8,800 nt of DNA from JBOGGX01 sp050744245 (GTDB lineage: Bacteria > Actinomycetota > Acidimicrobiia > Acidimicrobiales > JBOGGX01). Under the pieces are notes generated by a model that ran no database searches, had not been told where the DNA came from, and saw only the letters and a program-made list of their open reading frames with translations. Shown in pieces: positions 1 to 6,516 of this stretch. How positions within the stretch are numbered: position 1 is the first letter of the stretch; every line of letters starts with the position of its first letter. The stretch spans positions 1 to 8,800 of the forward strand of contig JBOGGX010000124.1 of the NCBI GenBank assembly GCA_050744245.1. The letters run 5' to 3'. Made by a program: the position numbers and the translations under genes.

Positions 1-1392
1 GAGCACGACCGCCGCCCCGCTGGCGGCCACGTCGGCCACTCCGAGCTCCCTCCGGGTCTCGATCTCCACGCCCAGGCTTCGGCACTCGGCCTCCAGCCAG
101 TCGGCGAATGAGCTGATCCGGCCGCGACCGCTCCCCCGGGCGGCCACCCGGAGCATCCCCCCGAGGGCGGCCGAGCGCTCGACCAGCCGGACACGGTGAC
201 CCTGGCCGGCCGCCACCCGGGCGCACTCCAGCCCGGCCGGTCCCCCGCCGACGACGACGACCTCGCGGGGCGCGACCGCGCGCCCGTCGAGCGGAGGGTC
301 CTCGGTCTCGTGGCCCGACGACGGGTTCCCGACACAGGTGACGATCGGGTTGCGGGCATCGCGCACCTGGCACGTCTGGTTGCAGAGGATGCAGGGTCGG
401 ATCGTCTCGGGCCGGCCGGCGGCGAGCTTGGCGACCAGGTCGGGATCGGCGATCTGCGCTCTGGTCATCTCGACCAGGTCGCCCACGCCGGCGACGACCG
501 CGGCCTCGACCCGGTCGACGTCGACGACAGAACCCTGCAACCCGACCGGCGCGGTGCCGGCGACCGCGGCCCGCACCATCCGGCACAGGTCGGTGTTGAA
601 CGCCGGGCCGGCGTGCCCGTCCGGACGGGTGGCGGCGGTGGTGAAGATCGAACCCCGCACCACCATCACATAGTCGACGAGCGGTGCCAACTCGGCCGCC
701 AGCGCCGCACCCGCCTCGGGGACGATGCCGGCCCACGGCGCCAGCTCGTCGCACGACAGCCGCAGGCCGAGCACCCGGTCGGGCCCGAGCCCGCGCCGAA
801 CGGCGCCGAGCACGTCGCGGGCGAACTTCGATCGGTCACTCCCCCACTCGTCGTCCCGATGGTTGGTGAGCCCGGACAGGAACTGGCGGATCAGGCTGTA
901 CTGCCCCGCGTTGACCTCGACGCCGTCCAGCCCGGCCGCAGCCGCCGCGGATGCCGCGATCATGAAAGCTTCGATGACCGCGGCAATGTCTTCACGCTCC
1001 ATCCACTTTGGAACCTCACGGCTGGCGACCTCGGGCACCCGGGACGGAGCCCATAGCTCCCGCTGGCTGTAGGCCGACGAACCCTGCCCGCCGGCGTGGC
1101 CGATGGCGGCCAGCGCCAGGGCCCCCTCGTCGTGCAGGGCGGTCCCGATCCGACTCCACCCATCGAGACAGTCGGCGGCCAGAGGCGCCCGTTCGTAGGG
1201 CCAGTCGAAGGGATGGACCGACGCCTCCTCGGTGACGATGATCCCCGCCCCGCCGACGGCGCGGCTCCGGTAGTAGGCGACATGCCGGTCGCTGATGGCG
1301 CGGCCGTCGCCCAAGTTGGTCTCGTGCGGGCCGAACAGGATGCGGTTGCGGGCGGTGCGGGGACCGAGCGCGATCGGTTCGAGCAGCCTCAC
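1..1392 (-). CDS. Mycofactocin-associated FadH/OYE-family oxidoreductase (3' end off the window)
   Basis: This is the N-terminal 464 residues of a 2,4-dienoyl-CoA-reductase-like flavoenzyme; the family usually has about 630-680 residues, so the C-terminal part lies beyond the left edge. In order: an Old Yellow Enzyme TIM barrel (about residues 1-325, opening MRLLEPIALGPRTARNRILF, with AIGHAGGQG and QFLSGLTNHRDDEWG), a 4Fe-4S motif C334-x2-C337-x3-C341-x11-C353, then a dinucleotide-binding loop GGGPAG at 382-387. That order (FMN barrel, Fe-S cluster, FAD/NAD domain) defines the FadH family. Its GTG start overlaps the mftC stop by four bases (GTGA), implying translational coupling; no clear ribosome-binding site is visible. 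Such proteins are common in mycofactocin loci, but their substrate is not established. The positions of the E. coli FadH catalytic Tyr and His appear to hold Ser166 and Phe250, by alignment from memory. Family assignment is sure; the reaction is not. Confidence 0.93.
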   Translation of the reverse strand, partial: MRLLEPIALGPRTARNRILFGPHETNLGDGRAISDRHVAYYRSRAVGGAGIIVTEEASVHPFDWPYERAPLAADCLDGWSRIGTALHDEGALALAAIGHAGGQGSSAYSQRELWAPSRVPEVASREVPKWMEREDIAAVIEAFMIAASAAAAAGLDGVEVNAGQYSLIRQFLSGLTNHRDDEWGSDRSKFARDVLGAVRRGLGPDRVLGLRLSCDELAPWAGIVPEAGAALAAELAPLVDYVMVVRGSIFTTAATRPDGHAGPAFNTDLCRMVRAAVAGTAPVGLQGSVVDVDRVEAAVVAGVGDLVEMTRAQIADPDLVAKLAAGRPETIRPCILCNQTCQVRDARNPIVTCVGNPSSGHETEDPPLDGRAVAPREVVVVGGGPAGLECARVAAGQGHRVRLVERSAALGGMLRVAARGSGRGRISSFADWLEAECRSLGVEIETRRELGVADVAASGAAVVL

Positions 1393-2483
1393 CGCCGAGG
1401 CAGCAGCGCCACCGGCCGCGAGTGGTCGATGCTCGGGCGCGGAACCGTTCCCACGCCCGCCAGCGCGGCCTCGCCGTGGCCGAGCACGCACTCGGGATCG
1501 GGTCCGTCGAGCGGCAGGCCGGTGAAGAACTTGGCCGCCAGGCAACCGCCCCGGCAGGCGTCGTAGCTGCCGCAGGAGGCGCAGGCCCCGGCCGACTGGG
1601 GTTCCCGGAGCGACAGGAACAGCTCGGACGTGCGCCACACCGCCGGGAAGCCCCCGGGGTCACGCACCGATCCCGCCTTGAACCGGTCATGGATGACGAA
1701 CGGGCAGGCGTAGACGTCGCCGACCGGATCGATGAGACAGACCACCCGGCCCGCGCCGCACAGGTTGAGCCCGGGCAGCGGTTCGCCCAGGGCGTTGAGG
1801 TGGAAGAAGGAGTCGCCGGTGAGCACGTCGGGCCGGTCCAGCAGCCAGTGGTAGAGCCGGCGCTGCTGCGCCGCGGTCGGGTGGAGACGGTGCCACGACT
1901 CGGCCCCCCGGCCCGACGGCCGCAGGCGGGTGACCCGGAGCTGGGCACCGTAGGCGCGGGCCAGGCCCTCGAGCTCGTCGAGCTGGTCGACGTTGTGGCG
2001 GGTGAGGGTGACGCTGATCTTGAACGGCCCGAACCCGGCCGCGCTCAGGTGGTCCATGGCGCGCCGGGCGGCGGCGTAGGACCCCTCGCCCCGCACGGCG
2101 TCGTTGGTGGCCGCGTCGGCGCCGTCGAGCGAGATCTGGATGTCGAGATAGTCGAGGTCGGACAGCCGCCGCGCCTTGGCCGCGTCGATGAAGCTGCCGT
2201 TGGTCGAGAACTTCACGCCGACCCGGCGGTCGACGGCGTACTCGATCAGGTCGAAGAAGTCACGCCGGATGGTGGGTTCTCCACCGCCGATGTTGACGTA
2301 GAAGACCTGCATGTCGTCGAGCTCGTCGACGACCCGCATGGCGTCGGCCGTGGTCAGCTCGTCGGGGTCACGGCGGCCCGACGACGACAGGCAGTGGATG
2401 CACGCCAGGTTGCAGGCGTAGGTGAGCTCCCACGTGAGGCAGATGGGGGCGTCGAGCCCGGTGGCCAGCCGGTCAGCGAGCAT
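1389..2483 (-). CDS. mftC: Mycofactocin radical SAM maturase MftC
   Basis: A 364-residue radical SAM/SPASM peptide maturase. MftC oxidatively decarboxylates the C-terminal Tyr of MftA and then joins it to the preceding Val, the first two chemical steps of mycofactocin synthesis in the cytoplasm. The radical SAM cluster motif is C24-x3-C28-x2-C31 (CNLACIHC), followed by GGGEP at 66-70, the SAM-binding region. The SPASM half carries the auxiliary Fe-S ligand candidates C242, C249, C260, C301, C304, C310, C314 and C332, including the typical CGAGRVVC and CASC...CRGGC patterns. The length suits the family. The ATG start is fixed by a near-perfect ribosome-binding site (2487-2494). The gene overlaps mftB by 11 bases and the downstream oxidoreductase by four, so all are one operon. 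No motif residue appears to be missing. Confidence 0.98.
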   Translation of the reverse strand: MLADRLATGLDAPICLTWELTYACNLACIHCLSSSGRRDPDELTTADAMRVVDELDDMQVFYVNIGGGEPTIRRDFFDLIEYAVDRRVGVKFSTNGSFIDAAKARRLSDLDYLDIQISLDGADAATNDAVRGEGSYAAARRAMDHLSAAGFGPFKISVTLTRHNVDQLDELEGLARAYGAQLRVTRLRPSGRGAESWHRLHPTAAQQRRLYHWLLDRPDVLTGDSFFHLNALGEPLPGLNLCGAGRVVCLIDPVGDVYACPFVIHDRFKAGSVRDPGGFPAVWRTSELFLSLREPQSAGACASCGSYDACRGGCLAAKFFTGLPLDGPDPECVLGHGEAALAGVGTVPRPSIDHSRPVALLPRR

Positions 2484-2739
2484 GGATCACCTCCGATGCC
2501 TCGAGCGAGCCGAGGGCGGCGAGGAACGCCGGCCACCGCCGCTCGGCCACTCCGGCGGCCCGGAGCGCGTCACCCACGGACGGCTGGCCGTCGAGCGCGC
2601 GCACCACGGCGACCATGTCGGTCGACGTGAGAAAGGTCACCCGGCGGTTGGCGTAGTGATAGCAGAGGGCGCCGAAGGGCTCGGGCCGCAGGGCCACCTG
2701 GGAATCGAGCCGGTAGGCACCCTCGACGGCGACCCCCAC
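2473..2739 (-). CDS. mftB: Mycofactocin precursor chaperone MftB
   Basis: An 88-residue PqqD-like RiPP recognition element protein. MftB binds the MftA leader and presents the precursor to MftC. The conserved block is VALRPEPFGALCYHYANRR (residues 15-33), followed by VTFLTSTDMVAVV and a helical C-terminal half, as in the family. I chose the GTG start at 2739: it directly follows the mftA TAG, which is an in-frame stop, so no longer start is possible, and any shorter one would cut into the conserved block. A GGGGTG (2746-2751) six bases upstream, inside the last codons of mftA, can serve as its ribosome-binding site. The gene is in the same frame as mftA with no base between them, and overlaps mftC by 11 bases. 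Confidence 0.95.
   Translation of the reverse strand: MGVAVEGAYRLDSQVALRPEPFGALCYHYANRRVTFLTSTDMVAVVRALDGQPSVGDALRAAGVAERRWPAFLAALGSLEASEVIHAR
2487..2494 (-). promoter_or_regulatory. Strong ribosome-binding site of mftC
   Basis: On the minus strand this reads GGAGGTGA, three bases before the mftC ATG and inside the 3' end of mftB. It is the best Shine-Dalgarno match in the minus-strand unit and supports the chosen mftC start. It also suggests that MftC is translated independently of the weakly initiated mftB. Confidence 0.8.
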
Positions 2740-2877
2740 CTAGTACACCCCGCACATGCCGTCGATCGAGATCTCCTCGACCAGCAGCTCCTCCTCCTCG
2801 ATGAGATCGTCGTCGGGCGGGTCCGCGTGCGCCGACTCGATCACGGACGCCGGTTCGGTGGTGGTGGCGTTCTCCAT
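2740..2877 (-). CDS. mftA: Mycofactocin precursor peptide MftA
   Basis: A 45-residue ribosomal precursor of the redox cofactor mycofactocin. It has an N-terminal leader, a strongly acidic middle (DDDLIEEEELLVEE, residues 22-35) and the diagnostic C-terminus ISIDGMCGVY. The last two residues, Val44-Tyr45, become the cofactor after MftC chemistry, proteolysis by MftE, oxidation by MftD and usually glycosylation by MftF. The start is the ATG at 2877, preceded by GAGGGGGA (2881-2888) and giving the usual length. An upstream in-frame start at 2928 would add a 17-residue Pro/Arg-rich stretch absent from the family and is rejected. It is the first gene of the mft set and lies 61 bp downstream of the membrane/helical gene. 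Confidence 0.97.
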   Translation of the reverse strand: MENATTTEPASVIESAHADPPDDDLIEEEELLVEEISIDGMCGVY

Positions 2878-2880
2878 CGG

Positions 2881-2888
2881 TCCCCCTC
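2881..2888 (-). promoter_or_regulatory. Ribosome-binding site of mftA
   Basis: The minus strand reads GAGGGGGA three bases before the mftA ATG at 2877. It favours this start over the longer in-frame one at 2928, which has no comparable site. Confidence 0.6.
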
Positions 2889-2898
2889 GTCGGGTTGG

Positions 2899-2918
2899 CG
2901 GCGTGGACGCCGATCCTA
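2899..2918 (-). promoter_or_regulatory. Possible mftA leader signals: TAGGAT box and a short inverted repeat
   Basis: The 61 bp between the helical-protein gene and mftA holds two candidate signals. Reading the minus strand, TAGGAT (2918-2913) fits the actinobacterial -10 pattern TAnnnT; no good -35 box is seen 16-19 bases upstream. It is followed by CGGCGT-CC-ACGCCG (2912-2899), six-base arms around a two-base centre, between the putative -10 and the ribosome-binding site, where an operator would sit. In GC-rich DNA both can occur by chance. If real, mftA has its own regulated promoter inside a larger operon. No regulator gene is visible in the window. Confidence 0.25.
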
Positions 2919-2938
2919 CGACGACCACCTGCAGGGGG

Positions 2939-3712
2939 TTACGAACTCTGCGCCGCCGGCGGGGGCAGGGGTGGGGGCTGGCCGCTCACCGCCTCGAGGC
3001 CCTGGCGCAGCGCCTCCATCTCGTCGACCACCGAGTCGACGTCGGCGCCGAGGCCGGCCAGGTCGGTCACGTCCCCGGCCTGGACCGACAGCTCGATGGC
3101 TCGCACCACGGCCTCATCGAGGCGGGCGTTGAGCAGCCGGAGCCGGTCGCGGGCGTCGATGATCACCGCGTCCATGCGGCGGGCCGAGGCCAGCTGGGCC
3201 TCGAGGGCGGTGACCGTCTGCTCCAGCGCGGGCGACATCCCGGTGCCACCCGCGGTGAGCTCGTACAGCTCCCGCTCGGCGTCGGTCGTGTCGATGCCCC
3301 GCCTGGCGTCGCTGAGCTCCTCGCCGCGCACCGCCACCCGCCACGTCTCCTTGACGCCGTCGTCGATCCGATCGCCGATCTGGCTGAGCCGCTCGCGCAA
3401 CGGGCCCGACCGGGCCGCCTTGACCGCCTTGCCGAACCGCTCCCTGGCCTGCAGCGCGTCCTGCATGAACCGCCGCCACGGATCGCGCAGGCTGAACGGG
3501 TTCATCTCCTCCCGCCGCTCGCCCCGGGGCATGGCGGCGGCCACCCGGCCGGCCCACGCCGCGGCGCCGAGGCCGATCGCAAGCGGAATGCCCCCGCCGG
3601 CGACGATGCCGACCGCGGCCCCGGCCCCGGCGAGCAGGATGGCCAGCGGCGACGTCATCGCCCGCCCCACCCTCCGGTTGTAGAGGCGGTCGCGGAAGGT
3701 CGGTCCGGCCAT
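2939..3712 (-). CDS. Membrane-anchored helical protein of unknown function, Pro-rich tail
   Basis: A 257-residue protein I do not recognise. Residues 20-60 are hydrophobic and Ala/Gly-rich (TSPLAILLAGAGAAVGIVAG and a second stretch), consistent with one hairpin or one to two membrane segments. Residues 70-150 are highly charged and helical. Residues 160-243 have heptad-like spacing of Leu/Val/Ile (ALEQTVTALEAQLASARRMD, then LRLLNARLDEAVVRAIEL), suggesting a coiled coil. The end is Pro-rich (QPPPLPPPAAQSS). The ATG at 3712 is preceded by GAGGGA overlapping the stop of the VWA lipoprotein gene eight bases upstream, so the two are translationally linked and the product probably works with that protein at the membrane. 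A longer in-frame reading into the VWA gene is an antisense-like frame and is rejected. The CDS is confident; the role is open. Confidence 0.8.
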   Translation of the reverse strand: MAGPTFRDRLYNRRVGRAMTSPLAILLAGAGAAVGIVAGGGIPLAIGLGAAAWAGRVAAAMPRGERREEMNPFSLRDPWRRFMQDALQARERFGKAVKAARSGPLRERLSQIGDRIDDGVKETWRVAVRGEELSDARRGIDTTDAERELYELTAGGTGMSPALEQTVTALEAQLASARRMDAVIIDARDRLRLLNARLDEAVVRAIELSVQAGDVTDLAGLGADVDSVVDEMEALRQGLEAVSGQPPPLPPPAAQSS

Positions 3713-3720
3713 CCGATCCC

Positions 3721-5553
3721 TCAGAAGTTGGAGATGACCGACGTGAGCACCTGGTCGATCGACGTCGGGTCGCTGGCGTCGTAGGCCGCCCCGGCGCTGG
3801 CCTCGGCGATCCGCTCGAGCGCGCCCTGGTCGGCCCCCGAGCTGTAGCCGATGGTGAAGATGCGCACCGGTCGTGACGCCTGGCCCTCGGTGCCTGACTC
3901 GAGCGTGTCGAGCAGCTCGTCGAGCTGCTGCTCGTCGTCGTTGGTGTTGCCGTCGTCGTTCTGGCCGTCGGTGAGGAGGACGACGGCGTTGATCGCGGTC
4001 GGGTCGTAGCCGGCGAGCGCATCCTCGTAGCTCACCTGGCTGATCTCGTACAGGGGGGTGCCGTTGGTCGGGATGAGGTCGTCGATCGAGTTCCGCAGGC
4101 CCTCGGCCTGTCCCCCGACGGGCGCGTAGTCGGCCAGGTCGATGTAGATCTCGGACTCCGGTCCGCCGAGGTCGGTCGAGAAGATCCGCAGCGCGACCAC
4201 GTCGTCCGGGGCGAACAGGTCGAGGGCCGAGACGGCCGCGTCCTTGGCCAGGTCGAGCCGGGTCCGGCCGTCCCCGACCCCATCGCCCATCGACCCGGAG
4301 ACGTCGACCACGAGCATGACCCTGGCCCGCTTGCGCTGCGCGGCCCATCGTTCGAGCAGCTCGATCATCACGCTCGGCTGCGGCACCTCGAGGAGGGTCT
4401 GGGGCTGGTCCGGATCGACGCCGTTGTCGGCCGAGATCGGGTCGGCGATGGCAACGTCGGGATTCCCAGGCCGGAAGCCGAACTCGAGCACCCGCTCCTG
4501 CACGTCGGGCGGCTGGACGAACTCGGCGAACAGGCGGGCCGCTTCGAGCTGCGCGGGCGACACCCACTCGGCGTTGATCTCGAGCAGCGGGTTGTCGGAG
4601 AAGAGGGTCCCCTCCTTCGGGTAGATGGCGACGAGCGGCACGCTCGGCGGCCTCGGCTCCTCGCCGGGATCGAGCACGCCGTCCGGGTTGCCCGCGTTGT
4701 AGTCGATGACCGACTTCTCCTCGACCGCGGCGGCGGACACGTAGGTCAGGGCGGTGTCCCGCTGGTCGGCCCGGTACCAGTTGTTGAGGAAGGTGAGGGT
4801 GGTGTCGCCGTAGTGCACGACGGCCGACTCGACGGTCGTGGCGAAGTCGACCACCTCGGGCCGGGCCAGGTCCTCGGCCGACAGCCCCGACGTCTTCCCG
4901 GTCGCGGCGTACGACTGGGCCACCAGGGCGTTGAGCCCGCTGGTCGAGAAGTTGGGGTTGGTCTTGCCCAGCTTGAACGCGCCCCACTCCGGGTGCCCGA
5001 AGGCGGCCCAGCCGTCGCCGCTGCGGGCCAGGTTCAAGATGTCGGACCACCCGATCGGCGTGTCCGGCCAGCCGAGCGCCTCGGCCATCGGTTGGGGCAT
5101 GGCGATGACGAGCGGGGTCAGCATGAACGGGTCGCCGTCGCCGACGATCGGCTCCTCGCCCCGATCGACGAGCTGCTGGTTGACCACCGCCCCCCAGGTG
5201 CTGGCGGCGGGCGACCAGATGACCGGCGGTGGGCCGTCGATCCTCTCGTCCCAACCTCGGGCCAGGGCCTGGGCCGCCGCGCCCGAGGCCTTGCGCTGGG
5301 GCCGGGCGAAGACGCACTCGCCGTCGAGCTCGGCGTCGGTCTCGTTGAACTCCCTGGCCAGCTCGGTCATCAGGTCGATCTTCTCCGGCGAGATCGCCAT
5401 GTCGACGACGATGCAGTCGCCGGGGTCGCCGACGTCGATGGCGCCGCCGCCGCCGTCGTCGTCGTCACCGCCCGAGCAGGCGACCAGCCCGGCGGTCACG
5501 CTCAGCATCGCCACCATGGCCCCGGCTCGTCGGAGTCTCGCCCGCGTCATCAT
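3721..5553 (-). CDS. Lipoprotein with substrate-binding and VWA domains
   Basis: A 610-residue exported lipoprotein. It has a signal peptide with basic n-region (MMTRARLRR), hydrophobic core and lipobox L23-V-A-C26, then an Asp/Gly linker (28-37). Residues about 47-370 resemble an extracellular solute-binding protein, with the ligand-loop-like motif NFSTSGL (201-207). Residues about 410-610 are a von Willebrand factor A domain with a complete metal-ion-dependent adhesion site: D417-x-S419-x-S421 (DVSGS), T499 (GTPLY) and D529 (LLTDGQ). Actinobacteria encode similar substrate-binding/VWA fusions, whose role is unknown. No ABC permease or ATPase gene is adjacent, so uptake is not the obvious job; ligand sensing or assembly of a surface complex are alternatives. 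The start is one of two tandem ATG codons (5553 or 5550), nine bases after the upstream gene. Architecture is clear; function is inferred only broadly. Confidence 0.92.
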   Translation of the reverse strand: MMTRARLRRAGAMVAMLSVTAGLVACSGGDDDDGGGGAIDVGDPGDCIVVDMAISPEKIDLMTELAREFNETDAELDGECVFARPQRKASGAAAQALARGWDERIDGPPPVIWSPAASTWGAVVNQQLVDRGEEPIVGDGDPFMLTPLVIAMPQPMAEALGWPDTPIGWSDILNLARSGDGWAAFGHPEWGAFKLGKTNPNFSTSGLNALVAQSYAATGKTSGLSAEDLARPEVVDFATTVESAVVHYGDTTLTFLNNWYRADQRDTALTYVSAAAVEEKSVIDYNAGNPDGVLDPGEEPRPPSVPLVAIYPKEGTLFSDNPLLEINAEWVSPAQLEAARLFAEFVQPPDVQERVLEFGFRPGNPDVAIADPISADNGVDPDQPQTLLEVPQPSVMIELLERWAAQRKRARVMLVVDVSGSMGDGVGDGRTRLDLAKDAAVSALDLFAPDDVVALRIFSTDLGGPESEIYIDLADYAPVGGQAEGLRNSIDDLIPTNGTPLYEISQVSYEDALAGYDPTAINAVVLLTDGQNDDGNTNDDEQQLDELLDTLESGTEGQASRPVRIFTIGYSSGADQGALERIAEASAGAAYDASDPTSIDQVLTSVISNF

Positions 5554-5562
5554 GCGATTCTT

Positions 5563-6516
5563 CTATCTGGACAGCAGCGCATACAGGACACCGCCCGAGG
5601 GAAGTCCGGTGTCGTCGGCTCCGCCCGCGCTCCAACCGGTCTCGACCAGGGCGTCGACCAGGGCCGGTTCGTCGGCCAACTCGGTGACGCGCTCCTCGTC
5701 CCCGCTCCCCGCGATCGGGACGACGACGACATCGGCGCTGGCCACCGGGTCGGTGTCGACAGGATCGAGTCGTCCATCGGCGCGACTGCCGGGCACGTCG
5801 TCGTCGAAGCGGGCGGTCGTCGTGCCGACGGCGTCGAACACCCTCGTTGGCGGGAACGCGACCAGCAGTTCGGCGAACGGGTCGCCCTGGCCGGAGTTGT
5901 CCGTGATGACATCGAGCCAATCGTCGAAGGCCGGGTCGAAGTCGTTGGTGGCGAAGTCACTCGTACCGAAGTAGTTGCTCGCCGCGTTGCCGAGCAGCAA
6001 CAGCCCGAGCCCGCTTGTGCGGGCGGGGATCCCGACGTTGGCTCCGGCGTCACCCAGGCAGCGCCAACCCACCGGCTGACCCGAGCCACAGGGCGCGGCG
6101 GTGTCGGGCACGACCAAGGCCAGCTCGGTGGAGACCACCGGCCCGCTCGGCGTCCCCAACGCGTCCTCGGGCTCGTCGATGGCGACCACCTCGGGCCAGG
6201 GTTCGAACGTGATCCAGCCGTCGTAGCCGCTGTCGCCGGCCACCAGCTTGTCCATCGTCTCGCCCGCGTCCTCGATGACGACATCGACCCCGTCGGCGTC
6301 GGCGGCGAGCGCCCGGCACGCGTCCTCGAGCTCGGTGACGCACGCCATGACGATCGTGTCGTCACCGTCACCGCCACCACCTCCGCCGCCTCCGCCGTCG
6401 TCGTCACCGGTGATGAGCTGGCGGATGGCGATGGCCGCGACGACGAGGGCCACGGCCCCGAGGAGGGCGAGCACCCGCTGCACGGCGCCTGACGGTAGCG
6501 GCCGCGGCTGTGTCAC
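5563..6516 (-). CDS. Membrane-anchored substrate-binding-like protein
   Basis: A 317-residue protein with one N-terminal membrane segment (about residues 13-33) and no lipobox Cys. An Asp/Gly linker follows, including nine consecutive Gly (41-49), then a domain of about 265 residues outside the membrane. The domain resembles a periplasmic solute-binding fold: TIVMACVTELEDACRAL at the first strand, DGWITFEPWPEVV, STELALVVP, and a ligand-loop-like ARTSGLGLLLLG (165-176). The order and spacing of these blocks echo the N-terminal domain of the neighbouring VWA lipoprotein, so I infer a diverged paralog. Four Cys (59, 67, 143, 153) could form two disulfides. It appears to start the leftward operon; the GTG at 6516 has no clear ribosome-binding site and could be leaderless or replaced by an internal GTG at codon 12. 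No ligand can be named. Confidence 0.83.
   Translation of the reverse strand: MTQPRPLPSGAVQRVLALLGAVALVVAAIAIRQLITGDDDGGGGGGGGGDGDDTIVMACVTELEDACRALAADADGVDVVIEDAGETMDKLVAGDSGYDGWITFEPWPEVVAIDEPEDALGTPSGPVVSTELALVVPDTAAPCGSGQPVGWRCLGDAGANVGIPARTSGLGLLLLGNAASNYFGTSDFATNDFDPAFDDWLDVITDNSGQGDPFAELLVAFPPTRVFDAVGTTTARFDDDVPGSRADGRLDPVDTDPVASADVVVVPIAGSGDEERVTELADEPALVDALVETGWSAGGADDTGLPSGGVLYALLSR

Noticed and set aside
196..1056. A 286-codon plus-strand open frame near the left edge
   Set aside because: It is antisense to the FadH/OYE gene, which has the four-Cys cluster and the GGGPAG loop in frame from end to end.
1422..2630. A 402-codon plus-strand open frame
   Set aside because: It is antisense to mftC and mftB, whose Fe-S and recognition motifs are complete; no motif is visible in it.
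2740..2928. Longer mftA start giving 62 residues
   Set aside because: The added 17 residues are unlike known precursors, have no ribosome-binding site, and would place the start before the putative leader signals.
2939..5317. A 792-codon open frame on the minus strand covering the VWA gene and the helical gene
   Set aside because: Its upstream two thirds read the VWA lipoprotein gene out of frame as Arg/Pro/Gly-rich sequence. Only the last 257 codons, after the ATG at 3712 with a ribosome-binding site, look like protein.
4813..6492. A 559-codon plus-strand open frame
   Set aside because: It lies antisense to two well-supported genes (lipobox, MIDAS and ligand-loop motifs on the minus strand) and is Arg/Gly/Val/His-biased without recognisable motifs, typical of GC-rich antisense frames.
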